Assembly (NCBI RefSeq): GCF_020886055.1
Contig: NZ_AP025184.1
Coordinates: 744,001 to 808,000 of the forward strand
Length of the DNA: 64,000 bases
Direction of reading: 5' to 3'
Origin: Flavobacterium ammoniigenes
GTDB lineage: Bacteria > Bacteroidota > Bacteroidia > Flavobacteriales > Flavobacteriaceae
Part shown: positions 8,485 to 16,411 of the stretch, in pieces
Layout of the letters: every line of letters begins with the position of its first letter
Position numbering within the stretch: the first letter of the stretch is position 1
Made by a program: the position numbers and the translations under genes
Notes under the pieces: generated by a model
What the model was told of the DNA's origin: nothing
Database searches by the model: none
What the model saw: the letters and a program-made list of their open reading frames with translations, nothing else

Positions 8485-9120
8485 ATGAAAAACAATTCAA
8501 TCTCTTTACGCAACGCTTATTTACTTGTAGTTCTTATACTCTTAGTAGATCAAGTGTCCAAAATTTATATTAAAACCAACTTCATACTTGGAGAGGAAGT
8601 GGAAGTGTTTTCATGGTTTAAAATTTATTTTATAGAAAACGAAGGTATGGCTTGGGGAACCAAAATTCCCGGCGAATATGGCAAATTAATTTTGACTGTT
8701 TTTCGTTTGTTCGCCGTTGCGGGGATTGGGTATTGGTTGTGGGATTCTATTACAAAAAGACAGAGTTCAAATTATTTGATTGTTGCCATCGTGTTGATTA
8801 TGGCAGGTGCTTTCGGGAATATTATAGATTCTGTTTTTTATGGAGTGACCTTTGACGACAGTCAACAAAATGTAGCTACTTTGTTTTCAAATGAACCTTA
8901 TGGAACTTGGTTTCATGGAAAAGTAGTCGACATGTTCTATTTTCCAATTTGGCAAGGTAATTTACCGTCATGGTTACCGATATGGGGAGGCAAAGAATTT
9001 ACATTTTTCAACGCCATTTTTAATATTGCAGATGTAGCGATTTCAACCGGAGTTGGAATATTGCTTTTCTTTAATAAAAAAGCATTTCCACCACATCAAA
9101 AAGTAGTCTTATCCAAATAA
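8485..9120 (+). CDS. lspA: Lipoprotein signal peptidase (signal peptidase II)
   Basis: An inner-membrane aspartyl protease that removes the signal peptide of diacylated prolipoproteins. With the ATG at 8485 it has 211 residues, longer than the E. coli enzyme (about 165) but usual for Bacteroidota, with an extra loop after the third membrane segment. The catalytic aspartates are visible as Asp115 in NIIDSVFYG and Asp183 in NIADVAIS. The N-terminal membrane segment contains LVDQVSKIYIK, also family-typical. The frame remains open to 8446, but that part lies in the preceding terminator. The last 12 bp overlap the convergent radA gene. Confidence 0.95.
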   Translation: MKNNSISLRNAYLLVVLILLVDQVSKIYIKTNFILGEEVEVFSWFKIYFIENEGMAWGTKIPGEYGKLILTVFRLFAVAGIGYWLWDSITKRQSSNYLIVAIVLIMAGAFGNIIDSVFYGVTFDDSQQNVATLFSNEPYGTWFHGKVVDMFYFPIWQGNLPSWLPIWGGKEFTFFNAIFNIADVAISTGVGILLFFNKKAFPPHQKVVLSK

Positions 9121-10470
9121 TTCTCCAGCCACGTCTTCAATTTTTGCTACAAGGCGAATCTTGATGCCGGTGTCTTTCAAAGCAATTTTGTTGTACTTGG
9201 AAACAAAAATGGTTGAAAAGCCTAATTTTTCAGCTTCTTGAATGCGTTGATCCACACGGTTTACAGGTCGAATCTCGCCAGAAAGTCCTACTTCGCCTGC
9301 AAAGCAAAAATCTTTATTGACAGGAATATCTTCATTGGAAGATAAAATAGCGGCAACAACGGCCAAATCAATAGCGGGATCGTCTACAGAAATTCCACCG
9401 GTAATATTGAGAAAAACGTCTTTGGCTCCCAATCTAAAACCAGCGCGTTTTTCTAAAACAGCCAATATCATATTCAGCCTTTTAGCATTGTATCCCGTCG
9501 TGCTGCGCTGCGGAGTTCCATACACAGCGGTGCTTACTAAGGCTTGTATTTCTAGCATTAAAGGACGCATGCCTTCTAAAGTGGTAGCAATAGCGGTTCC
9601 AGATAATTCTTCGTCTTTGTGCGAAATCAAAATCTCAGATGGATTCGATACCTCGCGCAAGCCGCTCCCTAACATCTCATAAATCCCAATTTCGGCAGTA
9701 GAACCAAAACGATTTTTCAGTGAACGCAAGATGCGGTACACATGATTTCGGTCGCCTTCAAATTGCAAAACGGTATCGACCATATGTTCCAAAATTTTCG
9801 GACCTGCAATGGTACCGTCTTTCGTAATATGACCAATTAAAATAACAGGAATATTGGTTTCTTTGGCAAACTTAATCAACTCAGCAGTTGTTTCTCTAAT
9901 TTGAGAAATACTACCTGGCGTCGATTCAATATAATCGGTATGGAGTGTTTGAATCGAATCAATAATTACTATTTCAGGTTGGATCGTTTCAATTTGCTTG
10001 AAGATATTTTGAGTTTTGGTTTCGGTCAAAATATAGCAATTATCTCCATTTGGCGTAATACGTTCGGCACGCATTTTAATTTGTTTTTGACTTTCTTCAC
10101 CAGAGACATACAGCGTTTTATAAGGTAAACTTAAGGATATTTGAAGCAAAAGCGTACTTTTTCCAATGCCCGGTTCACCTCCTAATAGGATTAAAGAGCC
10201 TGGAACAATTCCGCCCCCCAACACGCGATTAAGTTCATTGTCTGTAGTGTCTAAACGTATTTCTTGAGTAGAATCGATTTCATTTATTCGCAAAGGTTTT
10301 GGCGCTTTTCCAGCTGCTGTCGGTTCGCTTTTCCATGCTACTTTTTCTTGTTTCTGAACAATTTCTTCAGCAATAGTGTTCCATTCTTTGCAGGCATTAC
10401 ATTGTCCTTGCCATTTGGCGTATTGCGTTCCGCAGTTTTGACAGAAAAAAGTGGTTTTAACTTTCGACAT
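9109..10470 (-). CDS. radA: DNA repair protein RadA (Sms)
   Basis: A RecA-related ATPase that drives branch migration during recombination. The 453 residues show, in order: a C4 zinc finger (Cys10, Cys13, Cys24, Cys27), a Walker A GGEPGIGKST at 97-106, the RadA-specific KNRFG motif near residue 255, and a Lon-protease-like C-terminal domain from about residue 290 containing ITGGISVDDPAIDLA and FAGEVGLSGEIRPV. Length and domain order are standard. It is alone on its strand, with a TAAATTTG box 22 nt upstream, and converges on lspA with a 12-bp overlap of coding ends. Confidence 0.97.
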   Translation of the reverse strand: MSKVKTTFFCQNCGTQYAKWQGQCNACKEWNTIAEEIVQKQEKVAWKSEPTAAGKAPKPLRINEIDSTQEIRLDTTDNELNRVLGGGIVPGSLILLGGEPGIGKSTLLLQISLSLPYKTLYVSGEESQKQIKMRAERITPNGDNCYILTETKTQNIFKQIETIQPEIVIIDSIQTLHTDYIESTPGSISQIRETTAELIKFAKETNIPVILIGHITKDGTIAGPKILEHMVDTVLQFEGDRNHVYRILRSLKNRFGSTAEIGIYEMLGSGLREVSNPSEILISHKDEELSGTAIATTLEGMRPLMLEIQALVSTAVYGTPQRSTTGYNAKRLNMILAVLEKRAGFRLGAKDVFLNITGGISVDDPAIDLAVVAAILSSNEDIPVNKDFCFAGEVGLSGEIRPVNRVDQRIQEAEKLGFSTIFVSKYNKIALKDTGIKIRLVAKIEDVAGELFG

Positions 10471-10492
10471 AATTCTTGGAATAAATTGAATT

Positions 10493-10500
10493 CAAATTTA
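10493..10500 (-). promoter_or_regulatory. Promoter -7 box for radA
   Basis: On the minus strand TAAATTTG, an exact TAnnTTTG match, ends 22 nt before the radA ATG. No convincing -33 TTG is seen. Confidence 0.5.
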
Positions 10501-10545
10501 CAGTAAAGTATGTTCTAAAAAAATTATTGGAAATAGATTGTTGAT

Positions 10546-10578
10546 AAAACAAAAAACCACTCCTTTTGAGAGTGGTTT
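10546..10578 (-). terminator. Terminator of panC-panD
   Basis: A 9-bp stem GAGTGGTTT/AAACCACTC (10554-10562 with 10570-10578) with a 7-nt loop. On the minus strand it is followed by TTTTTTGTTTT-like sequence, placing it as the end of the panCD transcript. Confidence 0.7.
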
Positions 10579-10599
10579 GGAAATGTATATGATCCTTAA

Positions 10600-10950
10600 T
10601 TAAGTTAAGGAATTGTCGTTTTCATTTGGAAAAATGATCCATGGTTGAAAGGTTTTAGCCTCCTCAAACTCAAGTGTGGCATACGAAATGATGATAATAA
10701 TATCGTCTTTTTGAACTTTTCGTGCAGCAGGTCCATTTAGAGTAATTGTCCCTGAATTTCGTTCTCCTTTAATAGCATAGGTTTCAAAACGCTCGCCATT
10801 ATTTACGTTTACGATAGCTACTTTTTCACCTTCAATAATGTTAGAGGCTTCGAGTAAGGCTTCGTCAATAGTAATGCTGCCGATGTAATTTAAATCGGCT
10901 CCGGTTACTTTAACGCGGTGTATTTTTGATTTTACTACTTGAATTTGCAT
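10600..10950 (-). CDS. panD: Aspartate 1-decarboxylase precursor
   Basis: Makes beta-alanine for pantothenate and coenzyme A. The 116-residue proenzyme cleaves itself between Gly24 and Ser25 (NYIGSITID) to create the pyruvoyl cofactor; both residues are present. Other family signatures are the N-terminal KSKIHRVKVTGA and the central NGERFETYAIKGERNSGTI with the catalytic Tyr and Arg region, then LNGPAARKVQKDD. It starts 14 bp after the panC stop, so panC and panD form an operon; a terminator follows. Confidence 0.97.
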   Translation of the reverse strand: MQIQVVKSKIHRVKVTGADLNYIGSITIDEALLEASNIIEGEKVAIVNVNNGERFETYAIKGERNSGTITLNGPAARKVQKDDIIIIISYATLEFEEAKTFQPWIIFPNENDNSLT

Positions 10951-10964
10951 GGTGCAAAAGTAAA

Positions 10965-11813
10965 TTAATTTAGTGAAATGGTATCAATCAATCGAATATT
11001 GTTAACAAAAACGGCAATAAATGCTCTATAATTTTTGTTTTCTTCTTTAGTAATAGAGGATAATAGCGTTTCTTCATCAGCAATTACAAAGTATTCCAAA
11101 TCAAAAAGCGGATGATTTTCAAATGTTTGTTGAACCAATTGAATCGCACTTTCTATGGTTTCATTTTGAAAGAGTACTTTGGCTTGAAGCAACGTTTGAT
11201 AAATTACACTGGCTTGATTTCGTTCTTCTAACGTCAAACGCTCGTTTCTTGAACTCATTGCAAGTTGATTAGCCTCTCTATAAATAGGACAGCCAATTAT
11301 AGTAACGGGTAAGCTGTATTTGGCAACTAATTTTTTGACAATTTGTAATTGTTGAAAATCTTTTTCTCCAAAATACGCATTGGTTGGGGTTACAATTTCG
11401 AATAAACGCTTCACAATTGTTCCCACTCCATCAAAATGACCGGGTCTAAATTTGCCTTCCATTTGGTTTTCTAACCCGTCAAAATCAAAAGATTGCGAAA
11501 TGGGCTTGCCATCATAAATATCGTCGACAGAGGGAGCATATACAATCATTTCTGGATTCAAAGCGGTAATTTTTCTTACGTCTTCTTCTAAAGTCCGTGG
11601 ATATTTAGCTAAATCTTCTGGATTATTAAATTGGGTTGGATTGACAAAAATACTGACTACAGTATACCCATTTTCTCGGATGGAACGTTCCATTAATGCC
11701 AAGTGACCGTCATGTAATGCACCCATTGTTGGCACAAACCCAATAGTCGAATCTATAAATTGAGAAGAATTTAAATGCGCTATTAATGGAGCTTTTCCGT
11801 AGAAAATGTGCAT
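10965..11813 (-). CDS. panC: Pantothenate synthetase
   Basis: Joins pantoate and beta-alanine in an ATP-dependent reaction. The 282-residue protein has the nucleotidyltransferase HxGH motif in FVPTMGALHDGHLALM (about residues 27-42), YFGEKDFQQLQIVKKLV, and the MSSRNERL stretch near residue 190 that plays the KMSKS-like role. The partner panD lies immediately downstream, so the beta-alanine maker and user are expressed together. panB is not in the window. The promoter region is shared with the divergent glycogen-synthase-like operon. Confidence 0.97.
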   Translation of the reverse strand: MHIFYGKAPLIAHLNSSQFIDSTIGFVPTMGALHDGHLALMERSIRENGYTVVSIFVNPTQFNNPEDLAKYPRTLEEDVRKITALNPEMIVYAPSVDDIYDGKPISQSFDFDGLENQMEGKFRPGHFDGVGTIVKRLFEIVTPTNAYFGEKDFQQLQIVKKLVAKYSLPVTIIGCPIYREANQLAMSSRNERLTLEERNQASVIYQTLLQAKVLFQNETIESAIQLVQQTFENHPLFDLEYFVIADEETLLSSITKEENKNYRAFIAVFVNNIRLIDTISLN

Positions 11814-11835
11814 GTTAGATGTTTTAAATGGAGGG

Positions 11836-11843
11836 CAAATTTA
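11836..11843 (-). promoter_or_regulatory. Promoter -7 box for panC
   Basis: On the minus strand TAAATTTG, an exact TAnnTTTG match, ends 22 nt before the panC ATG. Its -33 region would fall inside the promoter of the divergent operon, so the two promoters face and interleave. Confidence 0.5.
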
Positions 11844-11848
11844 ACATA

Positions 11849-11882
11849 TTTGTGATTAAGTGCATAAATTTTTGTAAATTTG
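11849..11882 (+). promoter_or_regulatory. Promoter of the glycogen-synthase-like/DUF4270/glmS operon
   Basis: TTTG at 11849-11852 and TAAATTTG at 11875-11882, separated by 22 bp, match both parts of the Bacteroidota promoter. The first ATG is 37 nt downstream. Confidence 0.65.
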
Positions 11883-11919
11883 CTCGGTTTTTATTGCCAT
11901 AAAATAGTTATACAATATT

Positions 11920-12726
11920 ATGAAAGACAAGAGGATATTATATGTATCATCTGAAGTTGTTCCTTATCTTGATGAGAATGAGGTTTCTTTGATGTCCTAC
12001 GATGTACCGAAAATGATTAATGATCAAGGCGGACAAATTAGAATTTTTATGCCAAGATATGGCAATATCAATGAAAGAAGACATCAATTACATGAGGTAA
12101 TTCGACTTTCAGGAATGAATTTGGTAGTAAATGATTTGGATATGCCTTTGATTATTAAGGTGGCATCCATTCCAAAAGAAAGAATCCAAGTCTATTTTAT
12201 TGATAATGACGAGTATTTTAAGCGCAAAGCAACATTCACTGATGAAGCAGGTACAATGTATCCTGATAACGATGAACGTGCTATCTTTTTCGCAAAAGGT
12301 GTTGTAGAAACGGTTAAAAAATTAAACTGGGTTCCAGATATTATTCATGTTCACGGATGGATGGCAGCAATGTTACCTATTTATATGAAGCATTTTTATA
12401 AAAACGAAGCTTTGTTTTCTGACACTAAAATCGTTACATCGGTATACAGTCAGTCTTTCGAAGGTACTTTAGATGCTGAAATGATTAATAAAGTTAAATT
12501 TGATAATGTGCCTTTGGAGTCAATTCTAGACTTAGAAGTTCCTGACTATGAAAACATTATTAAAGCAACAGTTAAACATTCAGATGCTGTAATTATTGCT
12601 TCTGAAAATCTATCGCCAAGTTTAACAAAATTTATAGAATCTTCAGGAAAACCTTTTTTACCTTTCCAATCGAAAGAAGTATTTGCTGAGGCATATACTA
12701 ACTTCTATAAAAACGAGGTTCTTTAG
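11920..12726 (+). CDS. Glycogen/starch-synthase-like protein, N-terminal domain only
   Basis: A 268-residue protein resembling only the N-terminal Rossmann domain of GT5 glycogen synthases: RILYVSSEVVPY at the start, IRIFMPRYGNINER, and DIIHVHGWMAAMLPIYM near residues 143-160, matching the HxHDWH region of GlgA. The KxGG motif that binds ADP-glucose near residue 15 is replaced by LDENEVS, and the whole C-terminal GT-B domain is missing. Catalysis is therefore unlikely; a binding or regulatory role is an inference. The next gene begins 21 bp downstream (DUF4270 lipoprotein), then glmS, so it sits in an envelope-precursor operon. Similar short proteins occur widely in Flavobacteriia, so this is not a recent truncation. 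Confidence 0.8.
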   Translation: MKDKRILYVSSEVVPYLDENEVSLMSYDVPKMINDQGGQIRIFMPRYGNINERRHQLHEVIRLSGMNLVVNDLDMPLIIKVASIPKERIQVYFIDNDEYFKRKATFTDEAGTMYPDNDERAIFFAKGVVETVKKLNWVPDIIHVHGWMAAMLPIYMKHFYKNEALFSDTKIVTSVYSQSFEGTLDAEMINKVKFDNVPLESILDLEVPDYENIIKATVKHSDAVIIASENLSPSLTKFIESSGKPFLPFQSKEVFAEAYTNFYKNEVL

Positions 12727-12747
12727 AAATTAAACTTTATTTAAAAC

Positions 12748-14316
12748 ATGCATACCACTTCTTTTTTTAAAAGAATACTTTTTGTTGTTAGTGTTCTATT
12801 TTTATATTCTTGCGACAAAGAATACAATGCGATTGGCGCCGATTTATTAGGAGAAAATCATTTTGATTTTTTACAATACTCATCAGATGTAGTAGCACAC
12901 AATCAAAAAATAGGACCTGTTGACGCAACTAATCTTCCAATAAATGCTTTAGGAATCTATAATGATCCTGCGTTTGGAAAAACTACTGCTCATTTTGCTA
13001 CACAATTGAACTTAGCTGCTTTAGCACCAACAATTGGAACTAATGCTGTTGTTGATAGTGTGTATTTATCAGTTCCGTATTTTAGTACCTTAAAAACAAC
13101 TAATACAGACGGAAGTCATGTATATGAATTGGACTCTATTTATGGCGGTCAAGCGCCAGTAAAATTAAGTGTATTTGAGTCTAACTATTTTATGAGAGAT
13201 CTTGATCCTTCTACTAGTTTTACAGAAAGTCAGTCCTTTTACACAGATCAAACAGCACTATTTGAAAATGCTAAAATAGGTTCTCGATTAAATAATGCAA
13301 CTAGCGTTGCTCAAAATGATGCTTTCTTCTTTGATTCTAAAGAGATTGTTCAAAAAACAATTGCCTCAGACGGTAAAGCGACTCTTGCTCGTTCTGTTCC
13401 AGCAATGCGTTTAAAGTTAAATAATAGTTTTTTTGCTGCCAAAATATTGAATGCTCCCGCTGCTAAATTAGCAACAAATGATGCGTTTAAGGAGTATTTT
13501 AGAGGGTTGTATTTTAAAATAGAAACTGTTTCTGGCAGTGCAGGAAGTATGGCAATGATGAACTTCAAAGCAGGTAAAATTACAATTAGCTATACAGAAG
13601 ATTTAGTTACTAACGGAGTTACTACTAGAGTTCCTAAAACATTGGATCTTAATTTAAATGGAAATTCGGTGAGTTTACTTGATCAGACGAATACTAATTC
13701 GGCTTATTCAAATGCAGTGAACAACCCTAACACTTCATTGGGAGATGCTAGTTTATATCTCAAGGGTGGAGAAGGCGCAATGACGGTAATTGATTTGTTC
13801 AAAACACCAGGCGAATTAAATTTAATTCGTACCAAAGGTTGGTTAATTAATGAAGCCAATTTAGTTTTTCATATTGATGCTGAAAAAATGGCATCAAGTA
13901 ATGAACCCAATCGCGTTTATTTATATGACTTAACGAATAACCGTCCCGTTGTAGATTACTTTTTAGACGTTACAAATGCAACAGATGTTAAGAAATCAAA
14001 ATATGTTTTCAGTGGACTTATTAATAAAGAGGCTGTAACAAACGGAAGAGGTCAAACCTATAAAATTAGAATTACGAATCAAATTCGTAATCTAGTGAAA
14101 TATGCCGATTCAACAAATGTGAAATTAGGTTTAGTAGTTACAGAAAACATTGGTGAGACTGGTTTTTCTAAATTAAAAACGCCTAATAGTTTTACCAAAA
14201 AATTACCCAAAGCTACAGTTATGAATCCTCTTGGTACAGTATTGTATGGTAGTCATCCTTCTGTACCAGTAGATAAAAGAGTGAAACTTCAAATTTATTA
14301 TACAAAACCTAATTAG
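12748..14316 (+). CDS. DUF4270 family lipoprotein
   Basis: A 522-residue exported lipoprotein: basic N-terminus, a hydrophobic segment and a lipobox ending at Cys22 (LYSC). The DKEYNAIGADLLGE start of the mature part and repeated beta-rich segments such as VVDSVYLSVPY and KGWLINEANLVFHIDAE are typical of DUF4270, a family of unknown function confined to Bacteroidota. It lies between the glycogen-synthase-like gene (21 bp upstream) and glmS (9 bp downstream) in one operon, so an envelope role is a reasonable guess but untested. Confidence 0.85.
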   Translation: MHTTSFFKRILFVVSVLFLYSCDKEYNAIGADLLGENHFDFLQYSSDVVAHNQKIGPVDATNLPINALGIYNDPAFGKTTAHFATQLNLAALAPTIGTNAVVDSVYLSVPYFSTLKTTNTDGSHVYELDSIYGGQAPVKLSVFESNYFMRDLDPSTSFTESQSFYTDQTALFENAKIGSRLNNATSVAQNDAFFFDSKEIVQKTIASDGKATLARSVPAMRLKLNNSFFAAKILNAPAAKLATNDAFKEYFRGLYFKIETVSGSAGSMAMMNFKAGKITISYTEDLVTNGVTTRVPKTLDLNLNGNSVSLLDQTNTNSAYSNAVNNPNTSLGDASLYLKGGEGAMTVIDLFKTPGELNLIRTKGWLINEANLVFHIDAEKMASSNEPNRVYLYDLTNNRPVVDYFLDVTNATDVKKSKYVFSGLINKEAVTNGRGQTYKIRITNQIRNLVKYADSTNVKLGLVVTENIGETGFSKLKTPNSFTKKLPKATVMNPLGTVLYGSHPSVPVDKRVKLQIYYTKPN

Positions 14317-14325
14317 ACTAAATAT

Positions 14326-16173
14326 ATGTGTGGAATAGTTGGATACATTGGTTATAGAGAAGCTTATCCTATAGTAATTAAAGGATTAAAAAGATTAGAA
14401 TACCGCGGTTATGATAGTGCAGGTGTCATGTTATATGATGGTGAAAACTTGAAATTATCCAAGACCAAAGGAAAAGTTTCCGATCTTGAAGCAAAAGCAG
14501 CTACTGAAATCACTACCAATGGCACTATTGGAATGGGTCATACACGATGGGCAACACATGGTGTGCCAAATGATGTAAACTCTCATCCGCATCTTTCTAA
14601 TTCAGGGGACTTAGCTATTATTCATAACGGAATTATAGAAAATTATGCGCCATTAAAAGAAGAGTTGATCAAAAGAGGATACGTTTTCCATTCAGATACA
14701 GATTCAGAAGTATTGGTTAATTTGATCGAAGAAATTCAACTAAAAGAAAATTTAAAATTAGGAAAAGCAGTTCAGGTAGCCTTAAACCAAGTAGTTGGGG
14801 CCTATGCTATTGCTGTTTTTGACAAAAAAACCCCAAATGAAATTGTTGCCGCACGTTTAGGAAGTCCTTTGGCAATTGGTGTGGGCGAAGGAGAATATTT
14901 TATTGCTTCGGATGCATCGCCTTTTATTGAGTATACTTCCAATGCGGTTTATTTAGAAGATGGAGAAATGGCGAACATCAGGTTGCACAAACCGATGAAA
15001 GTTCGTAAAATCAAAGATGACTCTATCGTGGATCCTTATATTCAAGAACTTCAAATGAATTTGGAGCAAATAGAAAAAGGAGGGTACGACCATTTCATGT
15101 TGAAAGAAATTTACGAACAACCGAATGTAATTAAAGATACGTACAGAGGAAGGCTTCACGCCAATGAAGGATTAATTCAAATGGCTGGTGTTGAAGATAA
15201 TTTGGAAAAATTTCTGAATGCGGATCGAATTATCATTATAGCTTGTGGAACGTCGTGGCACGCAGGTTTAGTAGCTGAATATGTTTTTGAAGAATTTACA
15301 AGAATTCCAGTTGAGGTAGAATACGCTTCTGAATTTAGATATAGAAACCCGATTATCGGTAAAAAAGACGTTGTAATTGCAATCTCTCAATCAGGAGAAA
15401 CAGCCGATACAATGGCTGCAATAAAATTAGCCAAAGAAAATGGCGCCTTCGTATTTGGCGTATGTAATGTTGTTGGTTCGTCTATATCTAGAGAATCACA
15501 TGCGGGAGCTTATACTCATGCAGGACCAGAAATTGGTGTAGCTTCAACAAAAGCATTCACAACACAAATTACAGTTTTGACAATGATTGCGTTGCGTTTG
15601 GCTAAAGCCAAAGGGACTTTATCTAAATCAGATTTCCATCACTACTTACAAGAATTAGAAATAATTCCTGAGAAAGTGAAAGAAGCGTTACAAACGAATG
15701 ATAGAACAAAAGAAATTGCGGAAACATTCAAAGACGCACATAATTGTTTGTATTTAGGAAGAGGGTATAATTTCCCGGTTGCTTTAGAAGGAGCATTGAA
15801 GTTAAAAGAGATTTCGTACATTCATGCTGAAGGTTATCCTGCAGCCGAAATGAAGCACGGCCCAATCGCTTTGATTGACGAGCAAATGCCTGTAGTAGTT
15901 ATTGCGCCTAAACAAGGTCATTACGATAAAATTGTAAGTAATATCCAAGAGATTAAATCAAGAAGTGGACGAATAATTGCTGTGGTAACAAAAGGAGATA
16001 CACAAGTACGTGAACTAGCAGACTATGTAATCGAAATTCCTGAAACATCAGATGCTTTATCGCCATTAATCACAACAATCCCATTACAATTATTATCCTA
16101 TCATATAGCGGTAATGAGAGGTTGTAATGTGGACCAACCGAGAAATTTGGCTAAATCAGTTACGGTGGAATAA
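14326..16173 (+). CDS. glmS: Glutamine-fructose-6-phosphate aminotransferase (isomerizing)
   Basis: Makes glucosamine-6-phosphate from fructose-6-phosphate and glutamine, the first committed step to UDP-GlcNAc for peptidoglycan and LPS. The 615-residue protein starts MCGIVGYIG, placing the catalytic Cys at position 2 (residue 1 after Met removal). The Ntn glutaminase domain includes GHTRWATHG and HNGIIENY; two SIS sugar-isomerase domains follow (for example IACGTSWHAG and ISQSGETADT). It ends with the family-typical VDQPRNLAKSVTVE. It is the last gene of the operon and is followed by a terminator. No glmS ribozyme is expected in this phylum and none is seen. Confidence 0.98.
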   Translation: MCGIVGYIGYREAYPIVIKGLKRLEYRGYDSAGVMLYDGENLKLSKTKGKVSDLEAKAATEITTNGTIGMGHTRWATHGVPNDVNSHPHLSNSGDLAIIHNGIIENYAPLKEELIKRGYVFHSDTDSEVLVNLIEEIQLKENLKLGKAVQVALNQVVGAYAIAVFDKKTPNEIVAARLGSPLAIGVGEGEYFIASDASPFIEYTSNAVYLEDGEMANIRLHKPMKVRKIKDDSIVDPYIQELQMNLEQIEKGGYDHFMLKEIYEQPNVIKDTYRGRLHANEGLIQMAGVEDNLEKFLNADRIIIIACGTSWHAGLVAEYVFEEFTRIPVEVEYASEFRYRNPIIGKKDVVIAISQSGETADTMAAIKLAKENGAFVFGVCNVVGSSISRESHAGAYTHAGPEIGVASTKAFTTQITVLTMIALRLAKAKGTLSKSDFHHYLQELEIIPEKVKEALQTNDRTKEIAETFKDAHNCLYLGRGYNFPVALEGALKLKEISYIHAEGYPAAEMKHGPIALIDEQMPVVVIAPKQGHYDKIVSNIQEIKSRSGRIIAVVTKGDTQVRELADYVIEIPETSDALSPLITTIPLQLLSYHIAVMRGCNVDQPRNLAKSVTVE

Positions 16174-16195
16174 TTAATTCAAATGGAATAGATAT

Positions 16196-16224
16196 AAAAA
16201 AGCAAGTTTTTACTTGCTTTTTTT
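16196..16224 (+). terminator. Terminator of the glmS operon
   Basis: An 11-bp stem AAAAAGCAAGT/ACTTGCTTTTT (16196-16206 with 16212-16222), 5-nt loop, ending in a T-run. Confidence 0.8.
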
Positions 16225-16411
16225 GTTTGGTGTAATTTTGATTTATATAATCTAATTAGCTTCATCTCATTTAAAAACAACATCGATAGCAAATACAGAT
16301 TAGTCAAAATGAGTAACATTAGTTGACAAATGTGAAATTTTTACAGCGCAATTTTAGTAATAGTCAAAAATATTTGTATTTTAGTCGCATAAACCAACAA
16401 AATTTTAACCA

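Noticed and set aside
11920..12726. A glgA pseudogene cut by a frameshift
   Set aside because: The stop is followed at once by the next operon gene, there is no leftover C-terminal sequence downstream, and the KxGG motif is replaced rather than merely truncated, so it is a short protein in its own right.
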